Part shown: piece by piece, positions 53,326-61,154 of the stretch
Position numbering within the stretch: position 1 is the first letter of the stretch
Layout: every line of letters starts with the position of its first letter
Assembly: GCA_040755835.1 (NCBI GenBank)
Contig: JBFMAB010000122.1
Span: forward strand, 62,001 to 126,000
Origin: JADLDB01 sp040755835
GTDB lineage: Bacteria; Myxococcota; Myxococcia; Myxococcales; Myxococcaceae
Direction of reading: 5' to 3'
DNA: 64,000 bases
The notes under the pieces: model-generated
Told to the model about the DNA's origin: nothing
The model's database searches: none
Seen by the model: the letters and a program-made list of their open reading frames with translations, nothing else
Position numbers and translations under genes: made by a program

Positions 53326-54057
53326 ATGACGCTTGGACTTCTGAGCATTCTGGCGAGTGAGGCGGCCGAAGGTGGCGAGAGCGGGGGGCTGTTCGCCCGC
53401 ATCGCCGAGTCGTGGAACGAGGGTGGCTGGGGTATGTACCCCATCGCCTTCTTCTTCGTGATCGGCATCGCCATCACCGTCGAGCGCATCATCGTGTTGT
53501 TCTTCTCGGCGGCCATCAACAAGGACGGCTTCCTCCGTGGCCTGAAGAAGCACATCTACGCGGGCGACCTGGACAAGGCGATCAACTACGTCGCGGGCCA
53601 GAAGCCCACGCCGCTCACCAACGTCATCAAGTCGGGCCTGATGAACGTCCCGAAGGGCGAGGAAGAAGTGCAGGCGGCGCTCGACGAGGCCAGCCTCCGC
53701 GAGAACCCGAAGCTCGAGGCGCGCACCGGTTACCTCGCGATGCTCGGTAACGCCGCGATGCTCGCCGGTCTGCTCGGCACGGTCGACGGTCTGATCGGCT
53801 CCTTCAAGGCCGTGGCGCACGCGTCGCCTGCCGACCGCGCGACCATCCTCGCCGGCTCCATCGGCGAGGCCATGAACTGCACCCGCTTCGGCCTCATCGC
53901 CGCGATCCCGCTCCTCATCTTCTTCTCGGTCCTCAACGGCCGGACCCAGTCGCTCATCAACGACATCAACGAGACGTCGGTGTCGGTGCTGAACCTGGTC
54001 GTGCAGAACAAGGACAAGTTCAAGAACATGAGCGTCCCGGCCCAGGCCGAGGACTAA
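53326..54057 (+). CDS. aglR: TolQ/ExbB/MotA-type proton channel subunit, AglR-like
   Basis: A 243-residue inner-membrane protein with three helices: the first near residues 35-55 (MYPIAFFFVIGIAITVERII) and the pair 140-205. The MotA/TolQ/ExbB core is present (RTGYLAMLGNAAMLAGLLGTVDG; EAMNCTRFGLIAAIPLLIFF). GGAGG lies ten bases before the ATG. Two TolR-type genes follow. One TolQ plus two TolR is the layout of aglR-aglQ-aglS, the proton-driven motor of Myxococcus gliding and spore-coat polysaccharide movement. The name rests on this layout and sequence feel; a Tol or Exb energiser is the alternative. Confidence 0.75.
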   Translation: MTLGLLSILASEAAEGGESGGLFARIAESWNEGGWGMYPIAFFFVIGIAITVERIIVLFFSAAINKDGFLRGLKKHIYAGDLDKAINYVAGQKPTPLTNVIKSGLMNVPKGEEEVQAALDEASLRENPKLEARTGYLAMLGNAAMLAGLLGTVDGLIGSFKAVAHASPADRATILAGSIGEAMNCTRFGLIAAIPLLIFFSVLNGRTQSLINDINETSVSVLNLVVQNKDKFKNMSVPAQAED

Positions 54058-54192
54058 GCCGGTTCGAAGCGAAGGGTCCCGGTTGGACGGGTGGGGTGGA
54101 AACCTCGCCTGTCCAGCCACTGTCAGGTGACGTAAACGGCGCCCGAAGCGGGGAGCCGAGGGAGCGGGTGCCCGCTCCACGAGGAGACGACG

Positions 54193-54678
54193 ATGGCCGG
54201 CGGTATGGACTTGGGTGGTGGTGGCGGCAAGGGCAAGAAGCCCCTCGACACGACCATCAACCTGGTGCCCTTCATCGACCTCATGGCGGTCACGATCGTC
54301 TTCTTGATCATGACGGCCGTGTGGACGCAGCTGGGCCGCCTCCAGGTGTCGCAGTCGGGGCAGAACGCGTCGGAAGAGCAGCCGCAGGACCCGAACCAGC
54401 TTCAGCCGGTGACGCTGCTCATCACCGAGAAGGAGCTCAAGCTGTCGGTCGGCGGCGCGCAGCTCGAGCCGATCCCCATTACGCGTGACGACAAGCAGCG
54501 CGTGGACGTGGCGCGGCTCATCGACAAGCTCAAGGAGCTGAAGACGCAGCAGCCTGAGCAGAACGCCATCACCGTCTCGACCGAAGACAACGTGAGGTAC
54601 GAAGACCTGGTGCGGGTCATCGACACGTGCATCGGCGGCCAGTTCCCCTCCGTGTCGGTTTCGCCGGCTTCGTCGTAA
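54193..54678 (+). CDS. aglQ: TolR/ExbD-type motor subunit, AglQ-like
   Basis: A 161-residue protein with a Gly/Lys-rich N-terminus, one membrane helix with the proton-carrying Asp (NLVPFIDLMAVTIVFLIM, D29) and a periplasmic ExbD/TolR domain (LRLS-like LQPVTLLITEKELKLSVGG; ENAITV-like EQNAITVSTEDNVRYEDLVRV). GAGGAG lies seven bases upstream of the ATG. It follows the TolQ-like gene by 135 bp. AglQ of Myxococcus also has its essential Asp close to this position, which supports the name moderately. Confidence 0.75.
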   Translation: MAGGMDLGGGGGKGKKPLDTTINLVPFIDLMAVTIVFLIMTAVWTQLGRLQVSQSGQNASEEQPQDPNQLQPVTLLITEKELKLSVGGAQLEPIPITRDDKQRVDVARLIDKLKELKTQQPEQNAITVSTEDNVRYEDLVRVIDTCIGGQFPSVSVSPASS

Positions 54679-54706
54679 GCGGCAACGAAAGCGAGTTCAC
54701 AAGACC

Positions 54707-55291
54707 ATGGCCATCATCACGCCAGGCAAGCGGTTCGGTAAGCGGCTGATGCACTCGAAGATCTTCGGCCACCACGCCATGTTGGGGAAGAAGTCCGTCT
54801 TCTCCGACCTGAACGTGACGCCGCTGGTCGACATGTTCGTCATCCTCGTGCTCTTCCTCATCGCCAACTTCTCGGCGACGGGTGAAATCCTCGCGATGTC
54901 GAAGGACATCCAGCTGCCCGAGGCGGCGAACACCGACGAGCTGCAGCTCGCGCCGGTCGTGCAGGTGTCGACGGAGTCGGTCATCGTGTCCGGCATCATG
55001 ATTGGCCGGGTCGACGACCTGACCCGCGAGGACTACCTCAACATCCCCGCGCTCGAGGAGAAGCTGCGCGAGATGAAGAAGGAGTTCGAGGATCTGCACA
55101 ACGCGGCCAACGACTCCGGCGCCTTCAAGGGCGACGTGAACATCCAGGCGGACAAGCAGGTGCAGTTCCGCATCATCAAGCGCGTGATGTTCAGCTGCGC
55201 CTCGGCCGGCTACGGCAACATCGCCTTCGCGACGATGGCTGCGGGCAGCGAAAACGGTGCGAAGAAGGAAGAGACCGCGTCCCGCGACTGA
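54707..55291 (+). CDS. aglS: TolR/ExbD-type motor subunit, AglS-like
   Basis: A 194-residue protein: a basic N-terminus (GKRFGKRLMHSKIFGHH), one helix with the proton-carrying Asp (LNVTPLVDMFVILVLFLI, D42) and a periplasmic TolR domain (AANTDELQLAPVVQVSTE; VQFRIIKRVMFSCASAGYGN). It lies 28 bp after the AglQ-like gene and the cluster is closed by a strong terminator. Having two different TolR proteins fits the Agl motor rather than a single ExbD or TolR. Confidence 0.75.
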   Translation: MAIITPGKRFGKRLMHSKIFGHHAMLGKKSVFSDLNVTPLVDMFVILVLFLIANFSATGEILAMSKDIQLPEAANTDELQLAPVVQVSTESVIVSGIMIGRVDDLTREDYLNIPALEEKLREMKKEFEDLHNAANDSGAFKGDVNIQADKQVQFRIIKRVMFSCASAGYGNIAFATMAAGSENGAKKEETASRD

Positions 55292-55317
55292 CTCGCGCTT
55301 CGCTGACGCCAGACGAG

Positions 55318-55347
55318 CCCCGGGCGCCCCACGGCCCCGGGGTTTTT
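55318..55347 (+). terminator. Rho-independent terminator after aglS-like gene
   Basis: CCCCGGG pairs with CCCGGGG (7 bp) around an 11-base loop and is followed by five T. It lies 27 bp after the stop of the second TolR-type gene. Confidence 0.8.
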
Positions 55348-55400
55348 CGTCTTCGCGAAGGGCGCGGTAGAACCCGGCCACACCCACATCGGAGCAGCCC

Positions 55401-55724
55401 ATGCTCGCCCTCACCCTGTCCGTGCTGTTGTCCGCAGCGCCCGCGCAGCTCACCATCGAGGTGCAGCCCGAGGGCTGCGTGGTGAAGGTGGACGGGAAGA
55501 AGGCCGGCACCGGGGCGAAGCCCTTCACGGTGAAACTCAAGCCCGGGAAGCACACCATTCGCGTCGAATACAGGGGTGACGCCACCACCGAGGAGCTGGC
55601 GCTGAAGGCGGGCGAGAAGAAGACGTGGAAGTGGGAGTTCACCGGCGTTTCGCCGGAGCCCCAGAAGGAGGAGGCCGAGAAGGCCGAGGCCGGCCCGGCC
55701 GGCGAGGTGGCCCCGTCGCCTTGA
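55401..55724 (+). CDS. Exported PEGA-domain protein
   Basis: A 107-residue protein: signal peptide (MLALTLSVLLSAAPA), one PEGA-like domain (LTIEVQPEGCVVKVDGKKAG...KPFTVKLKPGKHTIRVEYRG in its two halves) and a Glu/Lys/Ala/Pro tail. PEGA domains are extracytoplasmic adhesion or binding modules common in myxobacteria. The ATG opens the signal peptide. It begins right after the motor-cluster terminator, so is a separate unit. Confidence 0.8.
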   Translation: MLALTLSVLLSAAPAQLTIEVQPEGCVVKVDGKKAGTGAKPFTVKLKPGKHTIRVEYRGDATTEELALKAGEKKTWKWEFTGVSPEPQKEEAEKAEAGPAGEVAPSP

Positions 55725-55784
55725 GGGCTCGTCGAGTCGCTCGACCCTCGGGGCTGCGCTAACCTTCACGTCCGGTGCACCGCG

Positions 55785-56492
55785 ATGCCGAATGACCCGG
55801 ACGATCCGAAGAACTCGTCAGCCGTGGCCGACCTCTTCCCGTTCGACGAGCTGTCGACGGGTGAGACGTCGTCGCTGCTCAAGCGCGCGAAGCTGGTGAC
55901 GGGCTTCCAGGACGACCCGACGCCCGAAGTCGACCCGACGCTCAAGCCCACCACCGGCCGCTTCCTCGCGCTCAAGGCCGCCGCCGACTCGTCGCGGCCG
56001 GCCACCGGCGCGCACGCGGCGCTCAAGCCGTCGGCGCCCCTGCCGCCGCGGCCGGGAGGCACCGGCTCGATGCCCGCCTTCAAGCCGGGCACGACGTCCA
56101 GCCAGCCGGCCTTCAACCCGTCGGCGCCGAGGCCGGGCCAGCCCGCGTACCACCCGTCAGCGCCGAGGCCCGGCACGTCGAGCCAGCCCGCGTACCACCC
56201 GTCAGCGCCGCGCGCGGGCACCTCGAGCCAGCCGGCCTTCAACCCGTCGGCCCCGCGGCCACGCCCCAGTACCGGCGCGCACGCGGCGCTCGACCCGGAC
56301 GCGCTGCAGCGGGAGATCCGCGCGCGTGCCCGCCACGACGCCGCCGTCGCGCCGCCTCCCGGCGCGAAGCCCGGCCGCCCGGTGAAGCCGCCGCTGGCCG
56401 CCGAGGACACCTTCGTGAAGAAGAAAATCCGCCAGGCGGAGAACAACCTGCCCGACTGGGACTTCGACACCGACGACGAGGACGCCGGCTGA
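55785..56492 (+). CDS. Low-complexity Pro/Ser/Ala-rich protein
   Basis: A 235-residue hydrophilic protein. An acidic N-terminus with a short helix (LSTGETSSLLKRAKLVTGF) and an acidic C-terminus (RQAENNLPDWDFDTDDEDAG) flank a disordered middle with four copies of a QPA(F/Y)(N/H)PSAPRP unit and two copies of TGAHAAL. No signal peptide; cytoplasmic. It may be a scaffold or substrate of a kinase. The phosphopantetheinyl transferase gene starts 17 bp downstream. Confidence 0.7.
   Translation: MPNDPDDPKNSSAVADLFPFDELSTGETSSLLKRAKLVTGFQDDPTPEVDPTLKPTTGRFLALKAAADSSRPATGAHAALKPSAPLPPRPGGTGSMPAFKPGTTSSQPAFNPSAPRPGQPAYHPSAPRPGTSSQPAYHPSAPRAGTSSQPAFNPSAPRPRPSTGAHAALDPDALQREIRARARHDAAVAPPPGAKPGRPVKPPLAAEDTFVKKKIRQAENNLPDWDFDTDDEDAG
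56095..56266 (+). repeat. Four tandem ~39-45-bp coding repeats
   Basis: Units encode SSQPAFNPSAPRPG, QPAYHPSAPRPGT, SSQPAYHPSAPRAGT and SSQPAFNPSAPRPRP. DNA is very similar between units, so copy number may vary between strains. Confidence 0.75.
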
Positions 56493-56509
56493 AACGCGCG
56501 CCGCCCGCC

Positions 56510-57172
56510 GTGACGAGCCTCTCCCCAGGACCGGGCCAGCCACTCAAGCCAGGCGAGCTGCGCGAGGTGCTGGGCGCCTTCGTCCTCGCCGAGGCCCGCG
56601 AGCCGGGCGAGGTGGCCGTCACCCTGGGCCCGAGGGAGCGCGCGCTGCTCGCGGACATGCCCTGGCCGGTGCGGCGCGCCGAGTGGCTCGCCGGGCGACG
56701 CGTCGCCAAGCGCCTGCTGGAGCGCGCCTTCCAGCTGGCGCCCGGGCGCGTCGAGGTGCTGCCGCTCGAGTCCGGCGCGCCGCGCGTCTTCGTCGACGGC
56801 GAGGCGCGGGCCGACCTGGTGCTGAACCTCTCGCACACCCGCGGCTGGGCCGTGGCCGCCGCGTCCACCGCCGCCGTGGGCATCGACGCCTGCGACGACG
56901 CCGACGGGCCGCGCCTCGAGCGCATCGGCCGGCGCGTCTTCTCCGAAGGCGAGGCCGAGGGCTGCGGCGCGCACGCGAGCGCCCGCACCCAGGCCGCCGT
57001 CTGGGCGCTCAAGGAGGCGGGCCTCAAGCTGCGCATCGGCGGCATCTTCGACCCCGGCGCCCGCAGCATCCGCGTGGTGTCGCTGGAGCCGGCCCGCATC
57101 GCCGACCCGTCGGTGCAGGTGGCGCTCTTGCGCCTGCCCAGCGCCGCCGTCGCCGTCGCCCGCGAGGCCTGA
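56510..57172 (+). CDS. 4'-phosphopantetheinyl transferase (Sfp type)
   Basis: A 220-residue enzyme that would load phosphopantetheine onto acyl/peptidyl carrier proteins. Motifs: LVLNLSHTRGWAVAAAS (P2), AVGIDACDD (P3; the usual second acidic residue Glu is Cys-Asp-Asp shifted) and WALKEAGLKL (W-x-x-KEA-xxK). N-terminal RRAEWLAGRRVAKRLL fits. GTG start, 17 bp after the previous gene. No polyketide or peptide synthetase is in the window, so it acts on partners elsewhere. Confidence 0.85.
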   Translation: MTSLSPGPGQPLKPGELREVLGAFVLAEAREPGEVAVTLGPRERALLADMPWPVRRAEWLAGRRVAKRLLERAFQLAPGRVEVLPLESGAPRVFVDGEARADLVLNLSHTRGWAVAAASTAAVGIDACDDADGPRLERIGRRVFSEGEAEGCGAHASARTQAAVWALKEAGLKLRIGGIFDPGARSIRVVSLEPARIADPSVQVALLRLPSAAVAVAREA

Positions 57173-57174
57173 GG

Positions 57175-57440
57175 CGCCCGGCCACCTTCGTGGCGCTCGA
57201 CAGCATCCAGAAGGCCTTCCCCGGCGAGGGCAAGCCCTTCACCTGCGACAACCGGCGCAGGCCACCGGCGCGTACCAGCGCGCGCCGGTGACGCCGTCGC
57301 GCTTCGACCGCGTGGCGCGAAGCTGACGCGAAGGCGCGCACCGACGGCGAGAAGAAGGGCCTCGAAACCTTCGTCGCCGCGGGCTGCACGGCGCGCCACC
57401 TGCCGACGCCCACGCCCGCGCCCGACGCTGGGCCCGGGGA
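57175..57440 (+). pseudogene. Remnant of a cytochrome-c peroxidase (MauG/CcpA type)
   Basis: Three frames together give VALDSIQKAFPGEGKPFTCDN, QATGAYQRAPVTPSRFDRVA and KARTDGEKKGLETFVAAGCTARHLP. This is the block before the second haem site of di-haem cytochrome-c peroxidases, but the haem motif CxxCH reads C-T-A-R-H, so the second Cys is lost. No start and no C-terminal domain. The rest of the gap to 57589 is Pro/Arg-rich and unrecognisable. A clear gene fossil. Confidence 0.6.
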
Positions 57441-57589
57441 AGCCGGCGCCCGGCCTCGAGGGACGACGGGCGCGCGGACCGGGACGACGCCGAAGCCGGA
57501 CCCGACGTCAGGCGGCGCCCGGGAACGCGAGCGCCTCACCGGGCCTGCGCCTGGGGAGGCTTCTTCGTTTCACAGCGCGAGCAGGCGCT

Positions 57590-58813
57590 TCAGCGCACGA
57601 GCTCGCGCGCCTGCGCCACCTTCTCCCCGTTGGGGAAGCGCTTCAGGTAGTCGGCGGCGACCTTCTTCGCCTCGGCCTTCCGCTTGCTGCGCACCAGCAC
57701 GTCCAGCCAGCGGCCCATGGCCTCGGGCGCGGTGTCGGCGTTGGGCGCCTCCTTCACGGCCTGGGAGAACCACCTCACCGCCTGCTGGTCGTCGTGCTCG
57801 ACGTTGGCCGCGAGGTCGCCCAGGCGAATGGCGGCGGCCACGGCGGCGTCGCTGCCGGGGAAGCGCTCGCGCACCTGCAGCCACGCCTCGCGGGCGTACG
57901 CGGGGTGGCGCGCCTTCTTCGCGGTGTCGCCGAGCAGCAGCACGTCGCTCTTCGGGAGCGAGCGGGTGAGCCAGCTGAAGCCGGCCTCGTCCGCGGCTTG
58001 GATGGCGCCGACCGCGTCGCCGGTGTCGGCGAGGTAACGCCACGACGGGCCCTGGGCCTTCGGCCGCTCCGGCGCGGCCTGCGGCGTGCGCTTCTCGGAC
58101 AGCACGCGCACCACCGGCGGCGACGTCTGCGGCGCGCGCTCGGCCTCGGCCACCGCGGGCGGCGTCTCGAGGTACAGCGAGGCGCGCGGCGGGTTGGAGA
58201 AGGCCTCCAGCTTCTGCCGCGAGGTGACGCGCTGCTTCGACAGCCCCGGGCCGTCGACCTCGACGATGCCCTCCTCCATCTCCACCTCGATGCCGCCCGC
58301 CTCCGGGTTCCACCGCAGCTCGAACTTCGTGCCCACCACGGCGACGCGGTACGGGCCGGCGTGGAAGTTCCAGCGCGTCTGCTTGTCGCGGTGCACCACC
58401 GCCACGTGCGCGGCGCCCTTCTCGAGCAGCACATCGGCGCCGTGGGCCGTCACCTTCGTCACGCGGATCTGCGAGTCCTTGCGGAGCAGCACCTCGGTGC
58501 CGTCGCTGAAGTCGATGGCTTCGTCGCCGGCCTGCGCGAGGACAAACTCGCCAGACGAGCCGGGCTGGCCGCGCACGGTGAGGCTGAGCGGCGTCTCGGG
58601 CCACACCACGAAGGCCACCACCGCCGCGGCGGCGGCCGCCGACAGCACGGGCACCACGAAGCGCCACATCGACGGCGCCGGCGTGTCGACGCCGTGCAGC
58701 TTCTCGGCGAAGCGCGCGCGCGCCCTCGCCAGCACGGCCTGGTCACTCGCCGGACCGGCGTTCTGCCCCTGCCGCTCCAGCGCCTCGGTGTACTTGTCGC
58801 TGAAATCCTTCAT
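57590..58813 (-). CDS. FecR-type anti-sigma factor with helical C-terminus
   Basis: A 407-residue membrane protein. The N-terminus (MKDFSDKYTEALERQGQNAG) is cytoplasmic, with one helix at ~50-70 (FVVPVLSAAAAAAVVAFVVW). The periplasmic FecR domain is at ~95-195 (IDFSDGTEVLLRKDSQIRVT; YRVAVVGTKFELRWN). Residues ~270-400 are TPR-like helices (ARHPAYAREAWLQVRERFPG). The ATG overlaps the stop of the ECF sigma gene by 4 bp, the classical sigma/anti-sigma arrangement. FecR proteins pass an outside signal to the sigma factor. Confidence 0.88.
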   Translation of the reverse strand: MKDFSDKYTEALERQGQNAGPASDQAVLARARARFAEKLHGVDTPAPSMWRFVVPVLSAAAAAAVVAFVVWPETPLSLTVRGQPGSSGEFVLAQAGDEAIDFSDGTEVLLRKDSQIRVTKVTAHGADVLLEKGAAHVAVVHRDKQTRWNFHAGPYRVAVVGTKFELRWNPEAGGIEVEMEEGIVEVDGPGLSKQRVTSRQKLEAFSNPPRASLYLETPPAVAEAERAPQTSPPVVRVLSEKRTPQAAPERPKAQGPSWRYLADTGDAVGAIQAADEAGFSWLTRSLPKSDVLLLGDTAKKARHPAYAREAWLQVRERFPGSDAAVAAAIRLGDLAANVEHDDQQAVRWFSQAVKEAPNADTAPEAMGRWLDVLVRSKRKAEAKKVAADYLKRFPNGEKVAQARELVR

Positions 58814-59445
58814 GACCCGAAGGACCTCCCTTCCGCGAGCCAGGCGCGAATCTCCGGTTCCCGCTGCACCAGCTCGTTGAACTCGGCTTCCGCCTTCCAG
58901 ATGCGGCGCTTCGCCGTCGACAGCGACACGCCTACCGTCTCGGCCACCTCGGTCAGCTCCAGGCCTTCGAAGTAGCGGAGCGTGAAGCACAGTCTCTCGT
59001 CGACGCCCAGGCGGTCCAGCACCGCCTTCACGCGCCTCAGCACGAGGCGTTCCTGCACCGCGTCGGACGTGGTGAGCGCCGGCAGGCCGCTCGTTTCGAG
59101 CGCCTCGTCGTTGCCCTCGTCGCCGCCGCCCAGCGGCAGCCACTTCCGCCAGCGGCGCTTCTTGAGCATCGAGCGCGCGGTGAAGACGGTGAGGCTGCGC
59201 AGCCAGGGCTTCAGCTTGTCGGCCTCGCGCACGCGGCCCACGCCCTCGAGCGCGCGGGAGAAGACTTCCTGCACCATGTCTTCGAGCTCGCCGTCCGCGC
59301 CCATCACCCGGCGCAGCACCGACAGCACGTAGGGCGCGAAGCGATCGTAGAAGGCGAGCCACGCCCCGGGCCGGCGCGCGCGCAAGGCCTCGAGCAGCCG
59401 CTCGTCGCTCCCCGCAAAGGCCACCGACGGCGTCGGTCTGGTCAT
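58810..59445 (-). CDS. ECF-type sigma factor
   Basis: A 211-residue sigma factor with region 2 (YDRFAPYVLSVLRRVMGADG, DMVQEVFSRALEGVGR) and region 4 (LGVDERLCFTLRYFEGLELT, VAETVGVSLSTAKRRIWKAE). The ATG at 59445 is used (MTRPTPSV); one at 59496 is possible but adds a non-conserved tail. It is coupled to the FecR gene. An upstream TTGATA near 59516 might be part of its promoter, but no good -10 is visible. Confidence 0.9.
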   Translation of the reverse strand: MTRPTPSVAFAGSDERLLEALRARRPGAWLAFYDRFAPYVLSVLRRVMGADGELEDMVQEVFSRALEGVGRVREADKLKPWLRSLTVFTARSMLKKRRWRKWLPLGGGDEGNDEALETSGLPALTTSDAVQERLVLRRVKAVLDRLGVDERLCFTLRYFEGLELTEVAETVGVSLSTAKRRIWKAEAEFNELVQREPEIRAWLAEGRSFGS

Positions 59446-59607
59446 CGCAGCATCCACGCAGGCCCCCAGTCTCCCGGGGAATCTCCCGCGGTTCATCCCG
59501 TGAAAAATCAGGCAGTTATCAAGCGTGACCGGCTGATTTCGTGGATCAGCGGGCCCGCCCCTGGGGTGTGTCCGGCCGCGCAGGTGTCCTGAGGGGGTCG
59601 CCGCGGT

Positions 59608-60942
59608 TCATCCGAGGCGGAAGCGGCGGATGACGGCCTGGAGCTCTTCGGACAGGGTGGTGAGTTCCTGGGCGGACGCGGTCATCTGGCCGACGGCCTG
59701 GGATTGCTCCTCGATGACGCGCTTGATGGCCTCGGTGGCCAGGGCGTTCTCGCGGGCGACGCCGGAGATGTCGGTGATGGCCTGCACCATGGCCTGGCTG
59801 GATTGCTGCTGGGCCTGCGCGGCGGTGGAGATGTGGGCCACCTTGTCGGCGCCGTCCCTGGCGGAGTCGGAGATGGCGGCCATCGAGCGCACGATGAGCG
59901 AGAGGTCCTCGCGGCCCTGCGCGAGCTCTTCGATGCCCTCCTTCATCGCGGTGACGACGTGCACCGACTGGCCGGAGATGTCGCGGGCGAGGCGGCTGAT
60001 GGCCTCGGCGGACTTGCCGGCGGACTCGGCCAGCTTGCGCACCTCGTCGGCGACGACGGCGAAGCCGCGGCCGTACTCACCGGCGCGCGCGGCCTCGATG
60101 GTGGCGTTGAGCGCGAGGAGGTTCGTCTGCTGCGCGACCTGGGTGATGGCGTCGACGATCTTGGAGATCTCCTGCGTCTTCTCGCCGAACTTGAAGACCT
60201 CCTGGCTGGCGGTCTCGATGCGGCTGAACACCTTGCGCACCTTCTCGCCGGCGAGTCGCGCGGCGGTGCTGCCTTCTTCAGCGGACTGCGAGGTGGCGGC
60301 AGCGGCCTTGGTCGACTCCTCGGCGGAGCGGGCGGTGCGCTGCAGCACCTCGGCCATCTCGGTGATGGTGCCCTTCGCGCGCGCCACCAGCGAGGACTGC
60401 GCCTCGGCGCCCGCGGCGATGCGCTTCATCGACTCGCCGATCTCGGAGGCCTGCGCGTTGACGCCGGTGGCCGATGCCTCGAGGCCGGTGGCCGCGTCGG
60501 CGACGGCTTCCGCGGTGTGTTGGATGGAGGACACCAGCTCGCGCAGGTTCTCCTGCATGTCGTCGATGGCGACGGCGAGCTCGTCGATGTCGTCGCGCAC
60601 GCTGGACGCGTCGAGCTGCACGCGCCGCGAGAGGTCGCCGCGCGAAATCTCAAGCGCCGTCTGCGACAGCTGCTGCACGCGCGCGACGCGCAACAGCAGC
60701 CACGGCAGGGTCACCGCGAGGATGAGCGTCACCAGGAAGGCCGCGATGATTTTCAGCGCCCAGTCCCACGCGTTGCCCACGTAGAAGACGCCCACCAGGG
60801 CGGTGGCCAGTACCACGTAGCCGGCGAGGATCTTCAAATGCAGCGACACCTGCGCCCGCCGCACGTCCCCCTGCCGCACGACGCGCTCCACCGGCTGCCG
60901 CCTCGACAGCCCACCAGCCGCCACGTCGGAGGGTCTGCGCAC
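59608..60942 (-). CDS. Methyl-accepting chemotaxis protein
   Basis: A 444-residue chemoreceptor. Two adjacent membrane helices (~38-57 and ~63-85) leave almost no periplasmic loop, so sensing is likely membrane or cytoplasmic. HAMP (~85-140, LLLRVARVQQLSQTALEISR) is followed by a long coiled coil with the highly conserved tip IVDAITQVAQQTNLLALNAT and RAGEYGRGFAVVADEVRKLA. It ends without a CheR-binding pentapeptide. Start at GTG 60942 is uncertain: the first ten codons have poor third bases, and GTG starts a few codons to ~30 codons later are possible. Confidence 0.9.
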   Translation of the reverse strand: MRRPSDVAAGGLSRRQPVERVVRQGDVRRAQVSLHLKILAGYVVLATALVGVFYVGNAWDWALKIIAAFLVTLILAVTLPWLLLRVARVQQLSQTALEISRGDLSRRVQLDASSVRDDIDELAVAIDDMQENLRELVSSIQHTAEAVADAATGLEASATGVNAQASEIGESMKRIAAGAEAQSSLVARAKGTITEMAEVLQRTARSAEESTKAAAATSQSAEEGSTAARLAGEKVRKVFSRIETASQEVFKFGEKTQEISKIVDAITQVAQQTNLLALNATIEAARAGEYGRGFAVVADEVRKLAESAGKSAEAISRLARDISGQSVHVVTAMKEGIEELAQGREDLSLIVRSMAAISDSARDGADKVAHISTAAQAQQQSSQAMVQAITDISGVARENALATEAIKRVIEEQSQAVGQMTASAQELTTLSEELQAVIRRFRLG

Positions 60943-61154
60943 GAGGGGGAGATTTAGCCCCAGACGCCCCCGCCCTCCAGTTTGCTCCGGCTGTTGCCAG
61001 GCCGGGCTTCAGGAGCGCAAGGCGCCGCGCGCGCGGGCGAAGCTGCACGTCGCGTCCGAGGCAGCCTGAGTCCACAGGCCTGTCGCACCTGCACCCACCG
61101 CCCGAGAAGAACGCGACGCGCCGGGGCGGGCGTGTAGACTCGCAGCGGTTTCGC

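Noticed and set aside
55785..56492. CRISPR-like or mobile repeat at the tandem repeats
   Set aside because: The repeats are in frame, directly adjacent and encode a Pro/Ser-rich protein segment; there are no spacers.
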